Source of the DNA: Dendrosporobacter quercicolus
GTDB taxonomy: Bacteria > Bacillota > Negativicutes > DSM-1736 > Dendrosporobacteraceae
NCBI RefSeq assembly: GCF_900104455.1
Contig: NZ_FNHB01000004.1
Coordinates: 15,755-79,754, forward strand
Length of the DNA stretch: 64,000 nt
Direction of reading: 5' to 3'
The notes below the pieces were generated by a model that worked only from the letters and a program-made list of their open reading frames with translations, ran no database searches and had not been told where the DNA came from. Position numbers and translations under genes: made by a program. Position 1 is the stretch's first letter, and every line of letters begins with the position of its first letter. Below are positions 36,980 through 46,272 of the stretch, piece after piece.

Positions 36980-38251
36980 ATGGCCAATCTAAAGTTTCCT
37001 GTTTCAATTAATCCGGATCGAATATTAAGACGTTTGAGTGACTTAGCGCAAATTGGACGTAATACAGCAGGCGGTATCGACCGACAGCTAGCCAGCCCCG
37101 GAGATACGGAAGCCCGTGCATGGCTGATGAATTGCTGGACAGCAGAATTAGGGCTGGAGGTTTATATTGATCCCATTGCTAATATTTGGGGCGGCCTGCC
37201 TAACGGCAGCGGGAAGACGAACCCTATTGTAGTAGGCTCCCATCATGATACCGTTCCGAATGGCGGTATGTTTGACGGAGCATTGGGCGTCATTGTCGCA
37301 ACAGAACTGATGCAAACGATCAGGGAAAGTAAACTGGCGATGCGTCACCCTCTGCAAATCGTCTCATTTACAGGTGAGGAAGCCAATCCGTTTGCTGTTT
37401 CTACCCTTGGCAGTAAGGTCCTAAGCGGGCGATTGGGTGTTTCAGACTTAGTGAAGGCATGCAATATTGATACCGGCGAGTCTTTGGAGTCGGCGATCAG
37501 TCGTCTTGGCGGCAATATAAAAAAAGCAGGTGAGGCGGAATTGGCGCCGGACAGTGTAGCTGCTTTTTTGGAATGTCATATTGAACAGGGCCGGCGATTG
37601 TATGATTTGAATCTTCCGGTTGCTTCCGTGTCTTGTATTACCGGAATATACCGTGAAGTAATAACGGTTTTTGGCGAAGCAAATCATGCTGGAACTACTA
37701 AGGTTGAAGACAGAAGGGACGCGCTTAATGCGGCTTCGGAGATTTGTCTGGCCGTAGAACAAATTATGAGACTACCCAATATGGACAATTTGTCGGCAAC
37801 GGTTGGGAGAATTGATACGGTACCCAATGCATCAAATATTATACCGGGGATGGTAACCATGACCTTGGATCTTAGAACAGCCGAACCGGAGAAGAAAGAA
37901 AGGGCATTGCGGTATTTAACTGAAGCGATTGAGAAAATTAGCAGTCAGCGGCAAGTACAGATCGAGAGAACTGTCAATTTAGATCAGCCGGAAATGCCAA
38001 TGAATCCAATGATCACTGCGGCTTTTGATGAAGCAATGGAGCTTTTGGGAGAACCGAAAATAAGTTTGGTCAGCATGGCGGGGCATGACGCGGCTCATTT
38101 AGCGAGAGTTACAAAGGCCGGAATGTTGTTTGTCCAAAGTATAGGCGGCTTCAGTCATTGCCCGCAGGAAATGACAGGCGAACAAGAGGTGGTTAGGGCG
38201 GCTCAGGTGATGCTTGATGCGTTGTTAATATTGGATGGGAGGTTAGAGTGA
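36980..38251 (+). CDS. M20-family amidohydrolase, probable N-formylglutamate hydrolase of the hut operon
   Basis: A 423-residue Zn-dependent hydrolase of the N-carbamoyl-L-amino-acid hydrolase/allantoate amidohydrolase type. Metal-site motifs are intact: GSHHDTVPNGGMFDGALG, SFTGEEANPF, ECHIEQG and the C-terminal GGFSHCPQE. It is the first gene of the hut operon, two bases before hutF. HutF yields N-formylglutamate, which normally needs HutG (an unrelated fold). No HutG homologue is present, so this enzyme most simply removes the formyl group. The family reaction is known; the assignment to formylglutamate is inferred from context. Confidence 0.85.
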   Translation: MANLKFPVSINPDRILRRLSDLAQIGRNTAGGIDRQLASPGDTEARAWLMNCWTAELGLEVYIDPIANIWGGLPNGSGKTNPIVVGSHHDTVPNGGMFDGALGVIVATELMQTIRESKLAMRHPLQIVSFTGEEANPFAVSTLGSKVLSGRLGVSDLVKACNIDTGESLESAISRLGGNIKKAGEAELAPDSVAAFLECHIEQGRRLYDLNLPVASVSCITGIYREVITVFGEANHAGTTKVEDRRDALNAASEICLAVEQIMRLPNMDNLSATVGRIDTVPNASNIIPGMVTMTLDLRTAEPEKKERALRYLTEAIEKISSQRQVQIERTVNLDQPEMPMNPMITAAFDEAMELLGEPKISLVSMAGHDAAHLARVTKAGMLFVQSIGGFSHCPQEMTGEQEVVRAAQVMLDALLILDGRLE

Positions 38252-38252
38252 C

Positions 38253-39584
38253 ATGGCGGTCGTGATTTTTAAACCGGATGCTTGCCTCTTGGATCAGGCC
38301 TTGCATTACGGTTACGGAGCGGCAGTTGAAAATGGCGAAATTATTGCAGTTAATACCATCGCTGTTTTGGAAAAAACGTATCCGGATGCAGTAAGTGAAC
38401 CATGGAAAGGCCTGGTATTGGTGCCTGGCGCGGTTAACGCCCATAATCACAGTTTCCAAAGTTTGCTGAGGGGTATTGCGGTTGACCGGCCTTTTTTGGA
38501 GTGGCGGGATCAGTCGTTATACCGGTTTTCGCCGAAAATGCGGGTGCAGGATATCTATGCGGGAGCGTTATTTGCATTTACGGAAATGCTGAAACGCGGC
38601 GTGACCACAGTATGCGATTTCTTTTACCTTCATAATCAAGGGATAGAAAGTGATGAGGCTGTTATTCAAGCGGCTGCGGATGCCGGAATCCGTTTGGTTC
38701 TGGCCAGGACAATGTACGATTGGAAGGGTGCACCGGCAGGATATGTGGAGGATGTGCGTACGGCGGTTTATCATACGGAAATGCTGATGAAAAAATACAG
38801 CGACGCCGGCATGGTCAAAGTGTTGCCGGCGCCGCACAGTCTTCATGCAGCATCGACCGAGATGATTGTTGCCGGGTATAAACTGGCGCGAAAATATGGA
38901 ACTCCTTATCATATTCACGTTGCCGAAGAGCTCTTCGAAGTACAAGAGGTTCAAAAAGAACATGGCATGAGGCCGCTGGAATATCTTGACAGTATGGGGG
39001 TTGTAGATGCCAGTATGGTCATTATCCATGGTGTCTGGCTGGAAGACAGCGAAATAAAGACGCTGGGAGAAAAGGGAGGACAACTGGTCTATTGCCCGTC
39101 AAGCAATATGTTTTTGGCCGACGGCGTGACAGATATTCCGGCGTTTATGAAGTACGGCGCATCTATTGCTTTGGGCAGTGACGGTGGGTGCAGTAATAAC
39201 CGGATCAGTATATTTGAAGAAATGCGCATGGTGTCTATTCTGCAGAAAGTCCATCGGTTAGACGCTTTATGTGTTAATTATCAAGATGCTTTTTGTATGG
39301 GAACATCCGGCGGGGCAAAAGCTTTGGATTTAAAAATAGGCCAGTTGAAAGAGGGGTACAAAGCGGATTTTACCGGTATTATCTTGCGTGACCTGTCCAT
39401 GCAGCCCATTAGCCAAAAGGGGAAACAATTTTTACCGAATTTGGTATACTCGATGGAACCGACGGCCATCGGGAAAGTTGTTGTCAATGGCAGGACCACT
39501 GTTTCCGATGGGAAATTGGCGACAGTGGCCGAAGAAACGGTATTGCACCATGTGTGGCGGACAATGGATCATTTAGAAAAATAA
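38253..39584 (+). CDS. hutF: Formimidoylglutamate deiminase
   Basis: A 443-residue amidohydrolase-superfamily enzyme releasing ammonia from N-formimidoyl-L-glutamate to give N-formylglutamate. The metal motif NAHNHSFQSLLRGIAVDRPFLEWRD near residue 63 is characteristic of HutF. HSLHAAS, YHIHVAEE and ALGSDGGCSNNRISIFEE provide further ligands. It is tightly packed (2-base gap) behind the M20 hydrolase and ahead of hutU. It implies the deiminase route of histidine degradation rather than the HutG-type formimidoylglutamase route. Confidence 0.88.
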   Translation: MAVVIFKPDACLLDQALHYGYGAAVENGEIIAVNTIAVLEKTYPDAVSEPWKGLVLVPGAVNAHNHSFQSLLRGIAVDRPFLEWRDQSLYRFSPKMRVQDIYAGALFAFTEMLKRGVTTVCDFFYLHNQGIESDEAVIQAAADAGIRLVLARTMYDWKGAPAGYVEDVRTAVYHTEMLMKKYSDAGMVKVLPAPHSLHAASTEMIVAGYKLARKYGTPYHIHVAEELFEVQEVQKEHGMRPLEYLDSMGVVDASMVIIHGVWLEDSEIKTLGEKGGQLVYCPSSNMFLADGVTDIPAFMKYGASIALGSDGGCSNNRISIFEEMRMVSILQKVHRLDALCVNYQDAFCMGTSGGAKALDLKIGQLKEGYKADFTGIILRDLSMQPISQKGKQFLPNLVYSMEPTAIGKVVVNGRTTVSDGKLATVAEETVLHHVWRTMDHLEK

Positions 39585-39614
39585 TTTAATTTTAGTTTGA
39601 AAGGAGCATCTAAA

Positions 39615-41639
39615 ATGACCGTCAATAAAGGACAGTTTGTCATTGAACCGGAAAAAGTATTGCCTGGCAGACCGGAATTTGCAGAGGGGATTCGGCGGGC
39701 GCCGGCTCGTGGTTTTCATTTATCGCCGGAACAGACAGAAGTTGCCGTGAAGAATGCGTTGCGCTATATTCATCCCAGCTTACATGAAACCTTAATCCCC
39801 GAATTTTTGGCAGAGTTAACAACATTCGGACGCATCTACGCCTACCGTTTTCGCCCCTCAGGCCGTATCTATGGCAAACCCATTGATGGGTATAAGGGAA
39901 ACTGTTTAGCGGGCAGAGCTTTCCAGGTCATGCTTGACAACAATCTGGATTTTGAAGTTGCTCTCTATCCGTATGAGCTGGTTACTTACGGAGAAACAGG
40001 CAGCGTCTGTCAAAACTGGCTGCAGTACCGCCTGATTAAGAAATATCTGGAGGTTATGACGGATCAGCAGACGCTGGTAGTGCAATCCGGGCATCCTCTC
40101 GGACTTTTTAAATCCAGGCCGGAAGCGCCGCGGGTGATTATCACCAATGCTTTGATGGTTGGCATGTTTGACAATCAGCAGGATTGGGAAATTGCCGAGG
40201 AAATGGGTGTGGCGAACTATGGGCAGATGACCGCCGGCGGATGGATGTATATCGGACCTCAGGGAATCGTGCACGGCACGTATAATACACTGCTGAATGC
40301 TGGCCGGCTGCATCTTGGCATTCCCCATGACGGAGATTTACGGGGACGCCTGTTTGTTAGTTCCGGCCTTGGCGGAATGAGCGGAGCGCAGCCGAAGGCT
40401 GCCGAGATCGCCAATAGTATCGGCGTCATTGCCGAGGTGGATTATTCCCGCATCAAGACCCGCCTGGATCAGGGATGGGTTAAGGAATGCTATGATAATT
40501 TAGATGAAGTGTTTGCATCTGTAAAAAAACATAGGACCAATAAAACAGCGGCGGCTATTGCGTATTGCGGAAATGTTGTTGATCTGCTGGAGTATGTTGT
40601 GGCGCAGCGAATTCCAGTCGACTTACTGTCCGATCAGACTTCCTGCCACGCGGTTTATGATGGAGGCTATTGCCCGCAAGGCATCAGTTTCGAAGAGCGG
40701 ACCCGTCTTCTTGCAGTAAACCGTTCCGCGTTTGAAGGCCTTGTCAATCGGAGCCTGCGGCGTCATTATGAACTAATCAAACAGTGTGTTGACAGAGGCA
40801 CGTTTTTTTTCGATTATGGCAATGCGTTTTTGAAGGCGGTGTATGACGCCGGCGTCAAAGAGCTGTCCCGGAATGGCGTGGATGAAAAAGACGGCTTTAT
40901 TCTGCCATCTTATGTCGAAGATATTATGGGACCTCAATTGTTTGATTATGGATATGGTCCTTTCCGCTGGGTTTGCTTAAGCGGACGGCATGAGGATCTC
41001 ATTAAAACTGACCGGGCAGCGATGTCCTGCATTGACGTAAGCCGCCGCTATCAGGATAAAGATAATTATAACTGGATCCGCGATGCGGAAAAGAACAACC
41101 TGGTCGTTGGAACGCAAGCCCGTATTTTATATCAGGATGCGGAAGGCCGTATGCGCATTGCTCTTAAATTTAACGCAATGGTCCGCAGCGGAGAAATTGG
41201 ACCTGTCATGCTAGGCCGGGATCATCATGATGTGAGCGGTACGGATTCCCCGTTTCGGGAAACCGCCAATATTAAAGACGGCAGTAATGTGATGGCCGAC
41301 ATGGCCGTGCAGTGCTATGCCGGCAATGCAGCCCGGGGGATGAGCCTGGTTGCTCTGCATAACGGCGGCGGCGTTGGCATTGGAAAATCGATGAATGGCG
41401 GATTTGGTCTGGTTCTCGACGGGAGCGCCGGGGTGGATGAAATCATCAAGAGCGCTATGCTATGGGATGTTATGAGCGGCGTTGCCCGCCGGAGCTGGGC
41501 CCGCAATGAACACTCTATCGAAACGGTTAAGAAATATAATGAAACCTACGGGACGGAAAGTCATATCACTGTGCCTTGCATCGCGGATGCGCAATTGGTC
41601 CAACAAGCGGTTGCCGGTTATTTTAATAAAAAAGGCTGA
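39615..41639 (+). CDS. hutU: Urocanate hydratase
   Basis: A 674-residue NAD-dependent lyase converting urocanate to 4-imidazolone-5-propanoate. Landmarks are QTLVVQSGHPLGLF, the nucleotide-binding SSGLGGMSGAQPKAAEIA, DQTSCHAVYDGGYCPQG, and ALHNGGGVGIGKSMNGGFGLVLDGS. It is longer than the roughly 555-residue HutU of proteobacteria and resembles the long form seen in some Firmicutes and Bacteroidetes. ATG 39615 follows AAGGAG; an upstream TTG at 39597 overlaps this ribosome site and is unlikely. Confidence 0.93.
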   Translation: MTVNKGQFVIEPEKVLPGRPEFAEGIRRAPARGFHLSPEQTEVAVKNALRYIHPSLHETLIPEFLAELTTFGRIYAYRFRPSGRIYGKPIDGYKGNCLAGRAFQVMLDNNLDFEVALYPYELVTYGETGSVCQNWLQYRLIKKYLEVMTDQQTLVVQSGHPLGLFKSRPEAPRVIITNALMVGMFDNQQDWEIAEEMGVANYGQMTAGGWMYIGPQGIVHGTYNTLLNAGRLHLGIPHDGDLRGRLFVSSGLGGMSGAQPKAAEIANSIGVIAEVDYSRIKTRLDQGWVKECYDNLDEVFASVKKHRTNKTAAAIAYCGNVVDLLEYVVAQRIPVDLLSDQTSCHAVYDGGYCPQGISFEERTRLLAVNRSAFEGLVNRSLRRHYELIKQCVDRGTFFFDYGNAFLKAVYDAGVKELSRNGVDEKDGFILPSYVEDIMGPQLFDYGYGPFRWVCLSGRHEDLIKTDRAAMSCIDVSRRYQDKDNYNWIRDAEKNNLVVGTQARILYQDAEGRMRIALKFNAMVRSGEIGPVMLGRDHHDVSGTDSPFRETANIKDGSNVMADMAVQCYAGNAARGMSLVALHNGGGVGIGKSMNGGFGLVLDGSAGVDEIIKSAMLWDVMSGVARRSWARNEHSIETVKKYNETYGTESHITVPCIADAQLVQQAVAGYFNKKG

Positions 41640-41664
41640 TTGCCGAAAAGAGGAGGTGGAGCAA

Positions 41665-42927
41665 ATGAGTGCCCTGCTCATTCAACACATCACACAAATT
41701 GCCACGCCCTTGGGAAAGCGTGCCTTGCATGGAAAGGATATGGGCAAGCTGAAGGTGTACGGGGACGGCGCCATATATATACGGGACAATGTGATTCAGG
41801 ATATCGGTACAACCCGGGAGGTGACGGCCCGTCTTGGCGATCTGACGGATATTACGGTCATAAATGGAGCAGGAAAGTGCGTAGTTCCCGGTTTCGTCGA
41901 TCCTCATACCCATTTTCTGTTTGGCGGAAGCCGCCCGGAGGAGTTTATTGACCGGCTCAGCGGAGTCCCCTATCTGGAACTTCTCAACAGGGGGGGCGGT
42001 ATCCGCAGTACCATGCAGGCAACAAGGCAAAGCACGGCGGAAGCCTTATACCAGACGGGGTACGGTATCCTGCAGGATATGATGCGCACAGGCGTGACTA
42101 CTGTTGAAGGGAAAAGCGGCTATGGTCTCGATCTGGAAACAGAATTAAAACAATTGCGCATCATGAAACGGCTGGAAGCCGATACGCCGATGACAATAAA
42201 AACCACCTTTTTAGGGGCCCATGCGGTACCGCCTGAATATGACGGCCGGAGCGATGCCTATATTGATTACTTGATTCAAAGCGTATTGCCGCTGGTGCAG
42301 GCTGAGAACCTGGCTGCTTTCTGCGATGTGTTTTGCGAGGCGGGGGTTTTTACCCTCAACCAGTCGGAAAAACTGCTGGAAGCGGCGGCTAGCCTGGGAT
42401 TTAAATGTAAAATTCATGCCGACGAGATTCATTCGACCGGGGGAGGAGGCCTGGCTGCCCGTTTAAACGCCATATCCGCCGAGCACCTGCTGGCTGTGTC
42501 GGCTGATGACCTACAGGCGCTGGCAGCCAGTAAGACCATAGCAGTATTGCTGCCGGCAACAGCATTTTGCATGCGCAAGCCGTTTGCACCGGCGCGGAAA
42601 ATGATCGATTCCGGCTGTGCGGTGGCTTTAGCCAGCGATTTTAATCCTGGAAGTTGTTTCACTCACTCGATTGCCCTCGTTTTGGCCCTGGCGGTCATTT
42701 CTATGCAGATGAGTGTGGAAGAAGTGTTAACCGCTCTGACCTTAAACGCCGCTGCCGCCGTCGATTGTGCGGATACCATCGGCAGTGTGGAAATTGGCAA
42801 AAAAGCGGATCTCCTGCTGTTAAAATATCCTGACTATCGGTTCCTTGTATATCATACCGGCATGAATATTGTTGAACAGGTGATAAAAGATGGCCGATTG
42901 CTAAACTGGAGTACAGGACAGCAATAA
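41665..42927 (+). CDS. hutI: Imidazolonepropionase
   Basis: A 420-residue metal-dependent amidohydrolase opening the imidazolone ring to N-formimidoylglutamate. Visible: VVPGFVDPHTHFLFGGSRPEEFIDRLSGVPYLELLNRGGGI, TVEGKSGYGLD, KIHADEIHSTGGGGLA and LASDFNPGSCFTHS. The ATG at 41665 has a strong GAGGAGGTGG ribosome site 26 bases after hutU; a longer frame beginning inside hutU is rejected. It completes the urocanate to formimidoylglutamate segment. Confidence 0.94.
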   Translation: MSALLIQHITQIATPLGKRALHGKDMGKLKVYGDGAIYIRDNVIQDIGTTREVTARLGDLTDITVINGAGKCVVPGFVDPHTHFLFGGSRPEEFIDRLSGVPYLELLNRGGGIRSTMQATRQSTAEALYQTGYGILQDMMRTGVTTVEGKSGYGLDLETELKQLRIMKRLEADTPMTIKTTFLGAHAVPPEYDGRSDAYIDYLIQSVLPLVQAENLAAFCDVFCEAGVFTLNQSEKLLEAAASLGFKCKIHADEIHSTGGGGLAARLNAISAEHLLAVSADDLQALAASKTIAVLLPATAFCMRKPFAPARKMIDSGCAVALASDFNPGSCFTHSIALVLALAVISMQMSVEEVLTALTLNAAAAVDCADTIGSVEIGKKADLLLLKYPDYRFLVYHTGMNIVEQVIKDGRLLNWSTGQQ

Positions 42928-42961
42928 TTCCGGCCATAAATTCGGAAGGAGAAAATCCAGA

Positions 42962-43558
42962 ATGGAAGCTGTGGTAATAAAAAAAGAAGATCAACTCACT
43001 TCCGGCTGGACGGGGGGCAGCACTACGGAATTATTTATTCTGCCGGCCGGAAGCAAGTACAGTGAACGCAATTTTTGGCTGCGGATAAGTTCCGCAACCG
43101 TCGACGCTGAAGAAGCGGTATTTACAAAACTGCCTCAGGTACAAAGAGTATTGCTTGTACTGAAAGGGAAAATAGTCTTACAGCATGGCGCAGGTAAGCG
43201 AATGCCCCTGAACCCTTTTGACATACATGCGTTTGACGGCGGCGAGCCTACTGTCAGTCGGGGACGCTGCGTCGATTTTAACGTCATGACGCGGGACAAT
43301 GTTCACGCCGATCTGTGTACATATCAGAGCCGGCAGATGCCGGTTCCGGTTGCTGCTGATCATTTCATGCATTTCTTTTATGCGTTTCAGGGAGATTTTT
43401 GCTTGACCACAGAATCCGGGAAGCAGGACATTCCGGAAAAAGCGCTGTTGTATGTGCCGCAGGCCGATTGTCCGTTTTCCGTTTCTTCCCTGGGAGCGGA
43501 AGAGGCGGTATTAGTACATGTAAAGGGCAGAATAGCAGACGGGGTCAAACGGAAATAA
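42962..43558 (+). CDS. hutD: HutD-family cupin protein
   Basis: A 198-residue bicupin of the HutD/Ves family. HutD proteins occur in hut operons and are thought to buffer formimidoylglutamate or urocanate levels; no enzymatic activity is established to my knowledge. The typical segment TSGWTGGSTTELFILPAGSKYSERNFWLRISSATVDAEEAVFTKLPQVQRVLLVLKG is at residues 13-70, and NPFDIHAFDGGEPT and RCVDFNVMTRD follow. Last gene of the operon. Note that histidase (HutH) and a histidine permease are not in the window. Confidence 0.9.
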   Translation: MEAVVIKKEDQLTSGWTGGSTTELFILPAGSKYSERNFWLRISSATVDAEEAVFTKLPQVQRVLLVLKGKIVLQHGAGKRMPLNPFDIHAFDGGEPTVSRGRCVDFNVMTRDNVHADLCTYQSRQMPVPVAADHFMHFFYAFQGDFCLTTESGKQDIPEKALLYVPQADCPFSVSSLGAEEAVLVHVKGRIADGVKRK

Positions 43559-43608
43559 GCAGTTGTCTTATCTAATATAAATTTAGAGAAAATATCGTTT
43601 TTTATAGG

Positions 43609-43808
43609 TTGACACACCTTATGATTGATGATAGTATAATTATAAAATAATAATTGATAAATTCATTCACGAATTTTTTCTCAAATGGATAGCGCTAGTA
43701 AAAGGTTTTCATAGTAAGGTAATATCCCATGATTTGTGAATATAAACAGCATATTAAATGCAATAAACAAAGGTGTTTATTAAAGATATAAACGACCTTT
43801 GTTTTTTT
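43609..43808 (+). promoter_or_regulatory. Promoter, structured leader and attenuator of the LarA-like operon
   Basis: TTGACA (43609-43614) with TAGTAT (spacer 17) or TATAAT (spacer 20) starts a leader of about 160 bases. ATTCAC (43665-43670) pairs with GTGAAT (43736-43741). Within it, AATGGATA pairs with TATCCCATGATT, and CTA-AAAA with TTTT-TAG at the tip. A terminator follows: AACAAAGGT (43766-43774) with ACCTTTGTT (43795-43803) and an inner GTTTAT/ATAAAC, then eight T. The gene starts 37 bases later. The layout is that of a riboswitch or attenuator; I cannot name the family. Confidence 0.55.
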
Positions 43809-43844
43809 ATTCCCATTTAATATTGCGCAATGGAGGCTGCCGGC

Positions 43845-45098
43845 ATGCCTATTTTGTTAGAAGAAGATTTCGAGTATGCACTTCCTGACATGTATCGCAT
43901 AAGACAAAAGTTTCGCAATGACGCGCTGACTTTAGAAACTTTAGAAACCACGCTTAGGGTGCAGCTGCGGCAAGATATCATTAGAAACAAGCTAAAACCG
44001 GGACAAAAAATTGCTGTTGCCGTAGGCAGCCGGGGAATAAGAAATTTACTGTTTATTGTTAGAACAGTAATTGACGAAATGAAGCAAGCCGGTGCAAGGC
44101 CGTTTGTCGTGTCGGCGATGGGCAGTCATGGCGGAGGAACGGAAGAAGGCCAGCGGCGAGTTCTCGCAGACTATGGAATTACAACAGAAAACTTACAAGT
44201 TCCAATTTGCACCAGTACCAATGTAAAAAAAATCGGAATGACTTCAAAGGGTTTGCCGGTTTATTTTGATCAGGCAGCTCTCGAAGCTGACTTGATAGTT
44301 CCCATTAATAGAATTAAGCTGCATACCGATTTTGTCGGGGAACTTCAAAGCGGGCTGTGCAAAATGCTCGTCATTGGGCTTGGCAATCAGATTGGCTGTT
44401 CCGCCCTTCATGAAGCACCTCCTGAAGATTTTGCCGGGGTCATTGAGGAAGCTGCCGGAATTATCTTAAATCAGACAAAGGTTGGTTTTGGCCTTGCCGT
44501 TATTGAAAATGGCTATGATAAAACAGCTATTGTTGAAGCCATTGCTGCCGAAAACTTAGTGAAAAGGGAAAAAGAGCTGGTTCAGGTGGCAAAAGACTAT
44601 ATGCCGACGCTCATGATACCGGAAATAGATATTTTGATTATGCAGGAAATCGGCAAGAATGTATCCGGCGCCGGCTATGATCCCAATATAGTTGGCAGAA
44701 GCTCGGTATTAGAGCAGTATACCTTAACAGTACCGGCAGTCAGACGGATGATCCTATTGGATGTTACGGCTGAATCTCACGGCAACGGTATTGGGGTTGG
44801 GCTCTTTGATATAATTACGCGCGAGGTTCATAATAAACTGAATTTAGAGCAAATGTATGCGAATGCGATTGCCTGCAAGTGTATAGAGGACGTTAAAATT
44901 CCCCTTATCGCTGCTACCGAGGAAGAGGCGATTCGAGTGGCTGTAAAAGTGACCAGGGAGATATCGCCGGACAGCATCAAAATTGTCAGAATTAAAAACA
45001 CGCTGGAATTAGAATACATAGAAGTATCTGCGGCATTATTGCCGGAAATAGCAAACAATGAGAATCTGCGAATTGCGGAAGGTTGTGAGAAGCGGTGA
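43845..45098 (+). CDS. LarA-family (DUF2088) racemase/epimerase-like protein
   Basis: A 417-residue homologue of the nickel-pincer lactate racemase LarA. The N-terminal domain shows KIAVAVGSRGIRN, the phosphate/cofactor loop MGSHGGGTEEGQRRVLADYGI, and NRIKLHTDFVGELQSGLCKMLVIGLGNQ. The C-terminal part has GGYDP-like NVSGAGYDPNIVGRSS. LarA homologues racemise or epimerise 2-hydroxyacids, using a cofactor made by LarBCE, none of which are here. ATG 43845 follows TGGAGG by 8; the ATG at 43830 overlaps that site. First gene of a long catabolic operon; substrate unknown. Confidence 0.85.
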   Translation: MPILLEEDFEYALPDMYRIRQKFRNDALTLETLETTLRVQLRQDIIRNKLKPGQKIAVAVGSRGIRNLLFIVRTVIDEMKQAGARPFVVSAMGSHGGGTEEGQRRVLADYGITTENLQVPICTSTNVKKIGMTSKGLPVYFDQAALEADLIVPINRIKLHTDFVGELQSGLCKMLVIGLGNQIGCSALHEAPPEDFAGVIEEAAGIILNQTKVGFGLAVIENGYDKTAIVEAIAAENLVKREKELVQVAKDYMPTLMIPEIDILIMQEIGKNVSGAGYDPNIVGRSSVLEQYTLTVPAVRRMILLDVTAESHGNGIGVGLFDIITREVHNKLNLEQMYANAIACKCIEDVKIPLIAATEEEAIRVAVKVTREISPDSIKIVRIKNTLELEYIEVSAALLPEIANNENLRIAEGCEKR

Positions 45099-46246
45099 AG
45101 GTTGCAAACTTAACCTATGAAGCAGTGCGGATACCGCATCAACGACCGATTTACCCTTCCTGGTTTCCCGAAAAAGAAGAAAAGGATCAATGCATCCTGC
45201 TTATTGGTATTCATACCGATGAGGGAATCAGCGGATATGCTTCGATGGAAGCTCCCTTTGGCATTTTACCTATTCTTGTGGCGACAATGGAGTATGCCAA
45301 GGAATTTGTTATTGGGGAAGATCCTTTTGCTATTGAAAAAATCATTTGGAAACTGCGGAATGTAGCCAGAATTTCCACCAGACCCTGGGTCATTGAAAAT
45401 GCTTTGCTGGATGTCATGGGCAAGGCTTGTAACCAGCCTGTTTACAAAATACTGGGAGCCATGCGGGACAGGGTAAAACTGTACGCGTCATGGGCCGAAA
45501 AAAGGCCTGACGAGCAGCGGAAAGAGGATGCAAAACGCCTGGTGGAGCAAGGGTTTAAAGCAGTAAAGGTCCGATTCTGTTCCGCAACCATGAAAGAAGA
45601 TATTGCGCAAGTAGAAGCAGTTCGTGCAGCCGTAGGCGGGCAATTGGAAATTATGGTTGACGCCAATCAGGGAACGGCTGTAGAACGGCAGCAGAAAGGT
45701 TTTCCTGAATTATGGTCATATGAGCGGGCCAAACAGACAGCCCGGGAATTAGAAAATCTCAATTGCACCTGGTTGGAAGAACCTTTATACCGCTACAATT
45801 TTGAAGGCCTGGCTAAATTGTCAAGTGAAGTTTCCATTCCCATTGCCGGCGGTGAGATTAACCGTGGTATCGCCGAGTTTAAGTGGCTGCTTGAACAGCA
45901 TTGTTTCCGGATTATCCAGCCCAATTGTACGATGAGTGAAGGAATTACTCAAATACGTAAAATAGCAGCTATGGCGGAAGCCCAGGGAGTAACTTGCAAT
46001 CCTCATGCCTGGATTCCCGGAATCGGGCTGCTGCAAAGCTTGCATTTGGCTGCTTCAATTTGCAATTGTGATTATCTGGAGTATCCTTATGATCCGCCCG
46101 CTTTACTTCCCGGTTCATTTCAGGGAATATTGGTGAACGAATTGACCGTGGAAGCGGACGGCTATTTGACCTTACCAGCGGCGCCTGGTTTCGGGTATAC
46201 CCTGGATGAAGAAAAAATCCATAAGTATAGCATACTGAAAGGCTAA
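45095..46246 (+). CDS. Enolase-superfamily enzyme (mandelate racemase/muconate-lactonizing type)
   Basis: A 383-residue protein beginning at GTG 45095, overlapping the LarA-like stop. The (beta/alpha)7 barrel carries KAVKVRF (a K-x-x-K-x-R acid/base region), metal ligands in IMVDANQG, TWLEEPLYRYN and IAGGEINRG, and the base His in CNPHAWIPGIG. Members abstract the alpha-proton of a carboxylate and catalyse racemisation, epimerisation or dehydration. Together with the aconitase X next door, a hydroxyproline-type or sugar-acid substrate is possible, but neither is demonstrated. Confidence 0.88.
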   Translation: MKVANLTYEAVRIPHQRPIYPSWFPEKEEKDQCILLIGIHTDEGISGYASMEAPFGILPILVATMEYAKEFVIGEDPFAIEKIIWKLRNVARISTRPWVIENALLDVMGKACNQPVYKILGAMRDRVKLYASWAEKRPDEQRKEDAKRLVEQGFKAVKVRFCSATMKEDIAQVEAVRAAVGGQLEIMVDANQGTAVERQQKGFPELWSYERAKQTARELENLNCTWLEEPLYRYNFEGLAKLSSEVSIPIAGGEINRGIAEFKWLLEQHCFRIIQPNCTMSEGITQIRKIAAMAEAQGVTCNPHAWIPGIGLLQSLHLAASICNCDYLEYPYDPPALLPGSFQGILVNELTVEADGYLTLPAAPGFGYTLDEEKIHKYSILKG

Positions 46247-46272
46247 TTGATTGAAGAAAGGAGAAATTTTTT

